A DNA stretch of 64,000 nt, taken from an uncultured Christensenellaceae bacterium (GTDB lineage Bacteria > Bacillota > Clostridia > Christensenellales > Aristaeellaceae). The translations under genes were made by a program, and so were the position numbers. Shown here piece by piece: positions 14,237-22,500 of the stretch; position 1 is the first letter of the stretch; every line of letters begins with the position of its first letter. The notes below the pieces were generated by a model, which was not told the origin of the DNA, made no database searches, and saw only the letters and a list, made by a program, of their open reading frames with translations. The stretch spans positions 57,623-121,622 of the forward strand of contig CAJOJQ010000011.1 in the NCBI GenBank assembly GCA_905234985.1. The letters are read 5' to 3'.

Positions 14237-15565
14237 ATGATTTTCTTGCAGTATTTTTTATCCAACCTGATCCTCGTTCCCACCGCGCTGATGTGTCTGC
14301 TGCCCGTGAAAAATCAGCTGCGGGGGGAGCTGCGCAAAACGCTGCTTGTGGGCGAGCTGGTGATCGTCGCGCTGGCCGCGGTTACGGCGTGGCTGAAAAC
14401 GAAATACGATTTGGGCGGAAACGCGCTGCTTGGGATGGTGCTGCTGATTTGCTTCCTATTATATATATGGAGTGTACGGGCGCCTGTCAGCAAGCTGAAC
14501 GCCGTGTTTTCCTTTGCGGTGTCGCTGCTGTCCATCCTGTCCAACCTGTCCACATCTATGGACGCCCTGCTGGGCTTATCGTACAGCGATGAAATGGATC
14601 TGCTGTACTCTGCCGCCATTTATACGGGCTTGGGGTGCGCCTTCGTGCTGCCGCTGATCAGGGTGTTTGCCAAATACGGGAGCCGCGTGGCGGATCAGCC
14701 GGTGCCTTCCCGCGTATGGATCACGATCACTGTGATTTTTTCGGCAATTTTCTGGATGAACATGTATCTGCGCACGGTGCAGGAAGCCATGTTTGAAAAC
14801 CGCGTCGGAACGCTTTGGCTGCTGGCGGTATTCTGCATTATGCTGGCCCTTTGGAGCCTGCTGCTGACGGCGGGTTATATCATCATCTGGGATATGAAAA
14901 CCATGGCCGAGGAACGGGAGCGCAGCCGCCTGTTAGAAATGCAGGCGCACCAGTACAATTCCCAGCAGAACTATATCAAAGCCTCGGAGCGCACCCGGCA
15001 CGACTTCCGACACAGCATCAACATGCTCTGCGGGCTGTATGAGGCTGGGGATTATGACGCGCTGGGCAAGTATCTGCGGCAATACGCGGCGGAGCTCCCC
15101 GTGAAGGAAATCACCGTTTATACGGACAACACGGTGCTGAACGCACAGCTGAACTACTTTGCCCACGTTTGTCGGCTGAACCAGATCGATTTCCAGGTCA
15201 GCGTGAAGCTGCCCTACGCGGTGCCGCTGAGCGACGTGGAGCTGTGCGGCATGGTGGGCAACGTGCTGGAAAACGCTGTGAACGCCTGCAAGCGGGCGGA
15301 GGAAAAGCGCATCCGGATCACCATCCTGGCGGAGGGCGGCGCGCAGCTGTACATCGTGGCCACCAACACCTTCGACGGGTACGTGCGCAAGAAAAACGGC
15401 GTGTATCTTTCCACCAACCGCCGGGGCGAGGGCGTCGGCCTGGCCTCCATCGCCGCCACAGCGGAAAAATACGGCGGCGTGGCGCAGTTTTATCATGAGG
15501 GCAAGGAATTCTTTTCCAATATCGCCATTCCGCTGCCGGATCAGGGAAAGGAGGAGGACCGATGA
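14237..15565 (+). CDS. AgrC/ComD-like (HPK10-type) sensor histidine kinase
   Basis: This 442-residue membrane sensor has about six hydrophobic helices in residues 1-215, a short coiled stretch, then a GHKL kinase core. The phosphoacceptor region RTRHDFRHSINML puts His255 in the RHD context typical of AgrC-class kinases. The N-box GNVLENAVNACKRA lies at 341-354 and the G-box RRGEGVGLASIAATAEKYGG at about 395-414. Such kinases usually sense small peptides through the membrane domain, so the divergent peptide gene is a natural candidate ligand, although only position suggests this. The stop overlaps the start of the response regulator gene by four bases, so the two are translationally coupled. 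Confidence 0.93.
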   Translation: MIFLQYFLSNLILVPTALMCLLPVKNQLRGELRKTLLVGELVIVALAAVTAWLKTKYDLGGNALLGMVLLICFLLYIWSVRAPVSKLNAVFSFAVSLLSILSNLSTSMDALLGLSYSDEMDLLYSAAIYTGLGCAFVLPLIRVFAKYGSRVADQPVPSRVWITITVIFSAIFWMNMYLRTVQEAMFENRVGTLWLLAVFCIMLALWSLLLTAGYIIIWDMKTMAEERERSRLLEMQAHQYNSQQNYIKASERTRHDFRHSINMLCGLYEAGDYDALGKYLRQYAAELPVKEITVYTDNTVLNAQLNYFAHVCRLNQIDFQVSVKLPYAVPLSDVELCGMVGNVLENAVNACKRAEEKRIRITILAEGGAQLYIVATNTFDGYVRKKNGVYLSTNRRGEGVGLASIAATAEKYGGVAQFYHEGKEFFSNIAIPLPDQGKEEDR

Positions 15566-16278
15566 GGATCGCTGCCGTGGACGACAGCACCGCCGAGCGC
15601 GGCTGGCTGCTTTCGGCGCTGAAGGAATACGCCGCCATGCATGGGCTGGAGCTGGAGACGGACGCGTTTTCCAGCGGAGAGGCGCTTTTGGCCGCTTTCC
15701 ATCCCTTCGCGTTTTCCGTGATTTTTCTGGACATTTTTATGGGCGGCATGACCGGCGTTGAAACCGCGCGGAAGATTCGGGAGCGGGACGACGCCGTGCC
15801 CATCGTGTTTCTGACCACCAGCGAGGATCACCGGCCCGAAGCCTTTTCCGTGTTCGCCACCGATTATCTCATCAAGCCCTGCGCCCCGGAGGCGGTGTTC
15901 CGCGCCATGGATCACATCCTGCGCCTGCGCACCGACCGGGAACCCCGGCTTTCCTTCTCCTTCGACCGCCAGGATCACAGCCTGCGCCTTTCGGATATCG
16001 CTTCCCTGGAGGCGGACGGGAATTATCTGATCATCACGGATCAGAAGGGCAGGCGCTACCGCACCCGCATGACTCTGCGGGAGGCGGAAAGCCGCCTGGA
16101 TAATCGGTTCCTGCGGATCATCAAGGGCGTGGTGGTCAATATGGATCACGTGGTGCAGATGAACGAAGCGGTGTGTACCATGAACACGGGAGAATCGCTG
16201 CCCATGCACAGCCGGAACGGCAGGGACGTGCGGCAGAAATGGCTGAATTATAAGTTCGCCCGGATTCGCCAGGGATAA
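15562..16278 (+). CDS. LytTR-family response regulator (AgrA-like)
   Basis: This 238-residue cytosolic regulator has a receiver domain (residues 1-120) with acidic pair Asp7-Asp8, phosphoacceptor Asp57 in VIFLDIFMGGMTGVETA, Thr in FLTTSEDH and Lys in DYLIKPC. The C-terminal LytTR DNA-binding domain reads SLRLSDIASLEADGNYLIIT, RMTLREAESRLD, FLRIIKGVVVNMDHVVQMNE. LytTR regulators bind direct repeats upstream of target promoters. A pair of TTGTCA repeats lies just downstream (16353-16371), ahead of the TPR/giant-protein promoter. It pairs with the preceding sensor kinase, whose stop overlaps its ATG. Targets are inferred only from gene order. Confidence 0.93.
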   Translation: MRIAAVDDSTAERGWLLSALKEYAAMHGLELETDAFSSGEALLAAFHPFAFSVIFLDIFMGGMTGVETARKIRERDDAVPIVFLTTSEDHRPEAFSVFATDYLIKPCAPEAVFRAMDHILRLRTDREPRLSFSFDRQDHSLRLSDIASLEADGNYLIITDQKGRRYRTRMTLREAESRLDNRFLRIIKGVVVNMDHVVQMNEAVCTMNTGESLPMHSRNGRDVRQKWLNYKFARIRQG

Positions 16279-16352
16279 CCCCCCGGCGAATTTTCTTTTT
16301 GATGTAGATTTCATAAAGAATTTGGCGCGGAAATGTAAACGAATTTTGTAGG

Positions 16353-16373
16353 TTGTCACTTCTGATTGTCATT
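16353..16373 (+). promoter_or_regulatory. Direct repeat TTGTCAyTT, possible LytTR operator
   Basis: TTGTCACTT at 16353-16361 and TTGTCATTT at 16366-16374 are 13 bases apart start to start and end about 14 bases before the -35 of the next promoter. The position is right for an activator. The spacing is shorter than the 21-22 bases usual for AgrA-type sites, so assignment is tentative. Confidence 0.35.
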
Positions 16374-16387
16374 TTATCACAAAAGGG

Positions 16388-16415
16388 TTGTTTTTTTCCG
16401 GGGGGGGGGTATAAT
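16388..16415 (+). promoter_or_regulatory. Promoter with a G10 tract in the -35/-10 spacer
   Basis: TTGTTT (16388-16393) and a perfect TATAAT (16410-16415) are separated by 16 bases, ten of which (16400-16409) are an uninterrupted run of G. Loss or gain of one G would change the spacer to 15 or 17 and should change promoter strength. It stands ahead of the two TPR genes and the giant-protein gene. Confidence 0.65.
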
Positions 16416-16478
16416 AATACTGAAATGGTGGAGGTATGTCTTTTTGACGTACCAATTTTCTGGAAATCACGGAGGGCC

Positions 16479-17903
16479 ATGGCCTGCATGAAGAAGAAGA
16501 CGCGCCGCCTGTTCCTGCGGATCATCGCCATTTTGGTGGTCGTATCCATGATTCCGGGAATCGTGGTGTTTCAGCAGACGGGCATCAGCCTGGACGCTAC
16601 CCTGGCGGCGAACCGCGGCGTCCGCCTGGCCGCCCGGCAGCTTTTGCAAAACGATCCTTACGCCAACCGTTCCCGGATCGAGCGAATGAGCGATTTTGCC
16701 AAAAGCCTGCTGCTGGGAACGCGCGGCTATGAGGATTACGAGCTGGCCATCGAAATCGCCATTGCCCAGGCCCGCTACGACGAGGCCCTGGCGTTCCAGG
16801 AAAAGGCCCTGGAACTCTTTGAGGGCAGCGAGGAGGACGCCGCCGAACAGTACCTGCGCATGGGCTATCTGTGCGTGCTGCTGGGCGAATACGAAAAAGC
16901 CCTGAACTGGCTGACCCTGGGCATCGCGGTGACCCCCTACGTGGAAGCGGTGCTGACCCGGGCGCAGGTTCGCCTGAACTTGGGCGATACCGAGGGCGCG
17001 GTGAAGGACGTGGACGCCTGCTACGAGGCCGTGGGCGATTCCGTGGCCCTGCTGCCGGAGCTGGTGAACGTATACGAAGCCGCCGGGGAATACGAAACGG
17101 CGGCGGGGCTGTGGACCCGGGTGCTGGAAAACGGCGGCGATACGGCCTACCTGCTGGATCGGGCCTACTGCTATGTGGAACTTGGGCGCATGGAGGAAGC
17201 GGAGGCGGACGCCGCCCACCACTTGGAAGAACACCCGGAAAACCGCGCCATCGCGCAGACCATGTTAGGCATGGGCTTCCTGCGGGCGGGGGATTACGCC
17301 CGGGCCAACCGGTATTTCGCCCTGGCCATCAGCGGCGAAAATTCTGATCCCGCTTCCCTGTACTATTACGTGGTGCTTTGCGCCCACCTGACGGCGGATC
17401 ACGCCCGGGCCTGCGAATACGGCGAAAAGCTGATCGAGCGGGTGCGGCGGGGCGAAGACCCCGGGGCCGCACAGCTCAGCGTGGAGGACGTGACGGGCAA
17501 GGTGCGGGTGGAGCTCAAGCCGGTGGATTACGCGCAGCTCTGCCAGCTGACCGGGGCCTCCCACATGATGTTAGGGAACTACGCCCGGGCGGCGGAGGTG
17601 CTGACCCTCTCCCTGGAAGCAAAGGAAGACGGCTATGTGCGCTATCTCCGGGGCGCGAGCCTGCTGGCGGAGAAGCGGTTCGGCGAAGCACTGGAGGATT
17701 TTACCGCGGCGGAGCAGGCCGGGGCGGAGCGAGAAAAATGCCGCTACAGCGCCGGGGTATGCCATATGGCCCTGGGCGAAACGGAAAAAGCCCTTTCGGA
17801 CTTTGACTGGGTGACGCAAAACGGCCAGGACGCTTCCCTGCGTCAGGAGGCCGCGCTCCAGGCCCAGCGCCTGCGGGGCGAAGAACAGAACGAGGAAAGG
17901 TAA
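16479..17903 (+). CDS. Membrane-anchored or exported TPR protein
   Basis: This product of about 474 residues has a positively charged start (MKKKTRRLF) followed by a hydrophobic segment (LRIIAILVVVSMIPGIVVF), a signal anchor or signal peptide. The rest is helical with around ten tetratricopeptide-like units, for example ARYDEALAFQEKALELFEG, GEYEKALNWLTLGIAVTP, GDYARANRYFALAIS, GNYARAAEVLTLSLE, KRFGEALEDFTAAEQAG and GETEKALSDFDWV. TPRs mediate protein contacts. Lying directly upstream of a second TPR gene and the giant gene, it may assist assembly or retention of that protein, which is inference. GGAGGG (16471-16476) could serve the ATG at 16479 or the in-frame ATG at 16488. The in-frame stretch further upstream runs through the promoter and is not coding. 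Confidence 0.85.
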   Translation: MACMKKKTRRLFLRIIAILVVVSMIPGIVVFQQTGISLDATLAANRGVRLAARQLLQNDPYANRSRIERMSDFAKSLLLGTRGYEDYELAIEIAIAQARYDEALAFQEKALELFEGSEEDAAEQYLRMGYLCVLLGEYEKALNWLTLGIAVTPYVEAVLTRAQVRLNLGDTEGAVKDVDACYEAVGDSVALLPELVNVYEAAGEYETAAGLWTRVLENGGDTAYLLDRAYCYVELGRMEEAEADAAHHLEEHPENRAIAQTMLGMGFLRAGDYARANRYFALAISGENSDPASLYYYVVLCAHLTADHARACEYGEKLIERVRRGEDPGAAQLSVEDVTGKVRVELKPVDYAQLCQLTGASHMMLGNYARAAEVLTLSLEAKEDGYVRYLRGASLLAEKRFGEALEDFTAAEQAGAEREKCRYSAGVCHMALGETEKALSDFDWVTQNGQDASLRQEAALQAQRLRGEEQNEER

Positions 17904-17948
17904 TCAACGGGGCCTGTCCGGTTCCGTATATAATAGGAGGAAACACAC

Positions 17949-19367
17949 ATGAAAAATCGGGTATTAAAGCTCACGGTTCTGCTGGCGCTGGTGCTGACGC
18001 TCACCGCGACGTCCGCCGCGTTCGCGGAGTATGATTCCAAAAAGCTGGATACCAACTACGCCCTGGCCCTCGCCTATATTGGCCGGGAAGACTACGACAA
18101 GGCCATGACCTATCTGGACGCCTGCCTGCAAGACTGCGACGAAAACTCCGCGCCGGAGGTTTACGCGGACGTGCATCTGAAAATCGCCTGCGTGTACACC
18201 ATCCGTCAGGATTACGAAAAAGCGCTGACCGAGCTGGACGAAGCCATCCGCGTCAAGCCCGACCTGAGCGAGGCTTATCTGGTGAAGACCCAGGTGCATT
18301 CCGATCTGGGCGAATACGAGAGCGCCGCGGCGGCCCTGCAGCAGTATATCGACCTGACGGGCGATAAGTCCCTGTACGAGGTGAAGGCCGAAATCTACAG
18401 CGCCGTGGGCAACGTGGACAAGGCGCTGGAAAGCTACAAGCTCTTCGCCCAGAACAGCAGCGAAAACGATCTGGAAGCCGCTTACAAAACCGCCATCTAC
18501 GATATGGACAAGGGCCTGTACGAGAACGCCGTCAAGGAGTTCGCGTCCTGCCTGAAGGATAAGACCTACGGCCCCTCCTCCATCTACAACACTGGCGTGT
18601 GCTACATGCGCCTGGAGGACTACGAAAAGGCCCTGGAATTCCTCACCCAGGTGACGGATCAGGACTTCGACGGCGTGAAGTACAACATCGGCGTGTGCAG
18701 CATGCTTCTGGACAAGATCGAGGATGCCATCGCCGCCTTCACCGCTTCCTATGAAAAGGAATCCTATCAGGCCGACGCGCTGTATAACCGGGCCGTCTGC
18801 TATGTGAGCCAGGAAGACTTCGCCAACGCCATCACCGACTTCACCGCGTATCTGGATACCATGAAGGCCCAGAAGGTGGACGCCCTGAACGCCGAAGCGC
18901 TGAAGACCGCCGAAGCCGAGGGCAAGAAGGCCGTGACCGTGAAGGCCGAGGACGTGGAAGCCGTGGTGGACCTGGCCACCTACTACCGCGGGGTCTGCTA
19001 CCTGTCCATCAGCGATAACGCCGACGCCATCGCCGATTTCACCGCCTGCATCAACAGCGGGCTGGCCGTGACCGACAGCCGCTTCAACCGGGGCCTTGCC
19101 GCCCTCCAGGCCGGGGACGCCGAAATGGCCAAGGCAGACTTCACCGAATGCGTGAACAGCGAATACAATAAGGAAGCGTCCATGTTCTACCGCTCCTTCG
19201 CCCTGCTGGGCCTGGGCGACACCCAGGGCGCTCTCGACGATCTGACCGCCTGCATCGAAGCGGGCTACGACCTGGGCCAGTCCTACTACCAGCGCGCGCA
19301 GGTTTACATGGTGCTGGGCGAAGAGGACAAATACGTGGAGGATCTGGAAAACTCCCTGAATTATTAA
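17949..19367 (+). CDS. Secreted TPR protein
   Basis: This 472-residue exported protein has a clear signal peptide (MKNRVLKLTVLLALVLTLTA, with AFA-EYDS as probable cleavage). Eleven or so TPR units follow, including EDYDKAMTYLDACLQ, QDYEKALTELDEAIRVKPD, GEYESAAAALQQYIDL, GLYENAVKEFASCLK, EDYEKALEFLTQV, EDFANAITDFTAYLD, DNADAIADFTACINSG, GDAEMAKADFTECVNS and GDTQGALDDLTACIEAG. A charged insertion (about residues 315-340) breaks the array between the eighth and ninth units. It is paralogous in layout to the preceding TPR gene, 45 bases upstream, and shares its transcript. AGGAGG precedes the ATG. A TATAAT overlapping that site has no -35. The giant gene begins 161 bases downstream. Confidence 0.88.
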   Translation: MKNRVLKLTVLLALVLTLTATSAAFAEYDSKKLDTNYALALAYIGREDYDKAMTYLDACLQDCDENSAPEVYADVHLKIACVYTIRQDYEKALTELDEAIRVKPDLSEAYLVKTQVHSDLGEYESAAAALQQYIDLTGDKSLYEVKAEIYSAVGNVDKALESYKLFAQNSSENDLEAAYKTAIYDMDKGLYENAVKEFASCLKDKTYGPSSIYNTGVCYMRLEDYEKALEFLTQVTDQDFDGVKYNIGVCSMLLDKIEDAIAAFTASYEKESYQADALYNRAVCYVSQEDFANAITDFTAYLDTMKAQKVDALNAEALKTAEAEGKKAVTVKAEDVEAVVDLATYYRGVCYLSISDNADAIADFTACINSGLAVTDSRFNRGLAALQAGDAEMAKADFTECVNSEYNKEASMFYRSFALLGLGDTQGALDDLTACIEAGYDLGQSYYQRAQVYMVLGEEDKYVEDLENSLNY

Positions 19368-19410
19368 GCGACTGAATCAACGCGAAACCTTTTCAAGCGC
19401 CGGGCGCTTC

Positions 19411-19496
19411 CGGGGCTGCCGGGCATGAACCGGCGGCTTCGGAGGCCCCGTAATGGATACACTCTCCGGGCGGCATTTTTTGAACCATGAACCGCC
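19411..19496 (+). promoter_or_regulatory. Structured leader before the giant gene
   Basis: CGGGGC (19411-19416) pairs with GCCCCG (19445-19450) around an inner GCCGG/CCGGC hairpin. Downstream a TTTTTT run (19476-19481) follows CGGCA, and GGCGG (19469-19473) can pair with CCGCC (19492-19496). CATGAACCG occurs twice (19424-19432 and 19486-19494). The alternatives resemble an attenuator or partial terminator between the TPR genes and the giant gene. No promoter is obvious here. Confidence 0.4.
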
Positions 19497-19528
19497 GTAA
19501 GGCGATCCACGGGCAGGAGGTATGATTT

Positions 19529-22500
19529 ATGAAACGGATCAGCAAAAATAAGAAAAACGGGAGAATGGTGGAAAAGCGGCTGGCAGTTGTCGTGCTGCTT
19601 TTGGCGCTGTGGTTTATGGCGTTTACCATATTGCCGGGAAGCCTGCGGAGCTACGCTGGTTCGTTTTCCGCATACGCTGAAACCCTGGAAGGCGGCGGCG
19701 AAAGCGGCCCCGGTATGACCGGATCCGGCGAAGGCGGCTCCGGGGAGAGCGGTTCCGGCGAGAACCAGCAACCTGGCGAGAACCAGCAACCTGGCGAGAA
19801 CCAGGAACCCGGGGATAACCAGAACGACGGGGAAGGCGGAGAAGTCGGACCCCTTGTTCAGGGTACCGTGAATACCCGTGGAATCGGAGACAACAACGAG
19901 AACAATAACGAAAACAATAACGAAAACAATAACGAAAACAACAACGAGAACAATAACGAAAATAATAACGACAATAACAACGAGAACAATAACGAGAACA
20001 ATAACGACAATAACAACGAGAACGACGGCGGCGAAAACAACGACGATAACGACGACAACAAGGACGGCGACGACGGCGACGAAAACGGCGACGGCAAAGA
20101 TGATGATGACGGCGACGAAAACGGCGACGGCGACGACGGCGAAGACGACAAAGATGACGACGACGAAGAAGACGAAGACGATGTAGAGGAAGAAGAGGAC
20201 GCGCCGGAAGGCGAAGCGTACCTCCTGGATGAAAACGGCGAGAAGGACGAGGAAAATACCTTTACCAACGATCCGCCTTCCGACGATGAAGAGAACCCCG
20301 CGCAGAACGCGATCCAGAAAGCCGTAGACGCGGCGCTGCAGACGATCGAGGAAAACACCCTGGAGCTGACCATTCAGGTGGAAGCGGGCGAATACAACGG
20401 GGATATTATCATCAAGCTGCCCGACGCGGGTCCCCTGGGCGGCGAGAATGAGGAAGCGGGCGAAGATACGCCTGCCTTGAATAAAGACTTTGTGCTGAAA
20501 ATCGTGTCCGCGGGCGCCACCAAGGACGAAAACGGAAACTATCAGGCCACCGCGGACGGCTCCGCGAAGGTGAACGGCAATATTATTTCCGAGGGCATCA
20601 ACCTGCTGCTGGCCGGTCTCTATCAGGCCATGGAAAAGCGCATCGAAATCCGCGACGCTACCCTGACCGTGATCGGCACCACAGAGGATGATACGGTCAA
20701 CGTTGTGGCCCAGGAGGGGTCCGGGGACATCACCATTGACACCGGGGAGGGCAGCGATACCGTTTCCGTTGAGGCCGGAGGTGAGGGAGATATCACCATC
20801 CTGACCGGCGAGGGCAGCGACACCGTTACCCTGACGGCGCCTGAAAACGAAGACGAAGGCGAAGACGGCGGCGAAGAGGAAGACGGCGGCGAAGCAAGCG
20901 AACCGGCCGCCATCAGCGTGGACACCGGCGCGGGCGACGACCGCGTGAACGTGAATATTGATCTCGGCGGCGATAAGTACAATGAAGTGAACATCGCCGA
21001 CGAGGATACCGTGCGCGTCCATTTCGGCGGCAAGCTGGCGGAGGATGAAGAAGAACCCATCACGGTCAGCGAAGACGGCAAGACGCTCACCTTTATCAAT
21101 CAGGAAGGCGGCACCCTTCGCGTCAACATGGAACGCATCCTGGCCCGCAAGCTCAGCGACAGCCTGGAAAATAAGCCGGAGGTCGAAATCGACCTGGAAG
21201 ATCAGGACGATAACAGACTGCGTTTCAGCGACGACCATACCGTAGTCTGGTTTGACGCCGACGGCGCTTTTACCAACTATATTCTGAAAAATTCTCTTAA
21301 GGATATTCACAGCTTCGTTCTCCATATCGCCGGGGACGGGCTGCTGAATCAGCTGATCATCGACGGCGAGGACGCCGCCGACGACGATGGCCGCGTGGTG
21401 GTCAGGGATGTGCTGGCCGAAAAGGTGAACCTGATCATCAAGGGCGAAAAGATCGACCTGCTGGGCACCCTGGTGGCCGACAACATCGAAATCATCGCCG
21501 AAGCGGAAAGCGTACACGCGGAAGAGGAAGAGGGCCAGAGCAAGCTCGATAAGATCGAAAGCACCTACGAGTCCATGAAGGCCGACCTGTTCAACGTGAC
21601 CCATAAGGTCGAAATCAACGTGGGCGACGAGGCCAAAATCTACGCTTACGGCGACGTGGCCCTGGAAGCGAATGTGGACCAGTCCGGCGCGATGCTGGAT
21701 CTCAGTCTGTTCACCGACGTGCTGAATCTGGTCAACGTGAAGGTTGGCAGCGCCAAGGTCAACGTGAAGGGCGAAATTCACGCCGGTACCAGCGGCGAAA
21801 TCGTATATGATGAAGGAACCAATACCTTCACTTTTGTGGAAGACCAGCAGAAGGACGTTACCTCCGCCGGTTCCATTCGCATTTCCACCAAAGTGAATAC
21901 CGAGGTGGAAGCGGGCAGCAGCAACGGCTATCTTTCCTCCCTGGCCGTGGCTGTGGCTGTGATCAATTCCGAAATCAACATCTCCGGCGCGGTGCTGGAA
22001 GCGGCGGACGATATCGTGGCCCAGGCCAAGGGCGCCGTGAAGGTGCAGGCCCAGGCTGCGGCGGCTGACCTGCCCGTTTCCGTGGGCGTGGTGGCCGTCG
22101 TGTCCGACGTGCACGCCGACGCCATCGCTTCCTCTCTCACGGCGGGCGGCAGTATCACCATCAACGCCGAGGGCGAAGTGGAAATCAAAAACAAGGCCGT
22201 TCGGGACAGCGGCGACGATGACGACGACGATGACGGCGGCGACGACAAGGACGACGGCGATCACGGCGACGACAACGGCGGCGGCGACGGCGGCGATAAG
22301 GACGACGGAGACGATGACGACGACGACGGAGGAAGCAAATCCGGCGGATTCTTCGTTGTCACCGTCCTCAATCAGGACGTGCGCGCCCGCGTGGCGGGCG
22401 GCTCCGCGCTTGTGGCGGGCGGCGACGTGACCGTTCATTCCACGGCCAACGCCGACGTAAAGAGCCGGGCGGTTTCCGCCGCGGACGAGGATGAAGACGA

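Noticed and set aside
17926..17938. Internal promoter (TATAAT) before the second TPR gene
   Set aside because: The box overlaps the ribosome binding site and has no -35; its transcript could not carry a usable leader.
20030..20400. Ser-rich and Thr-rich open frames opposite and beside the Asp-rich segment of the giant gene
   Set aside because: They are direct by-products of the repetitive Asp/Asn/Glu codons and have no ribosome binding site.
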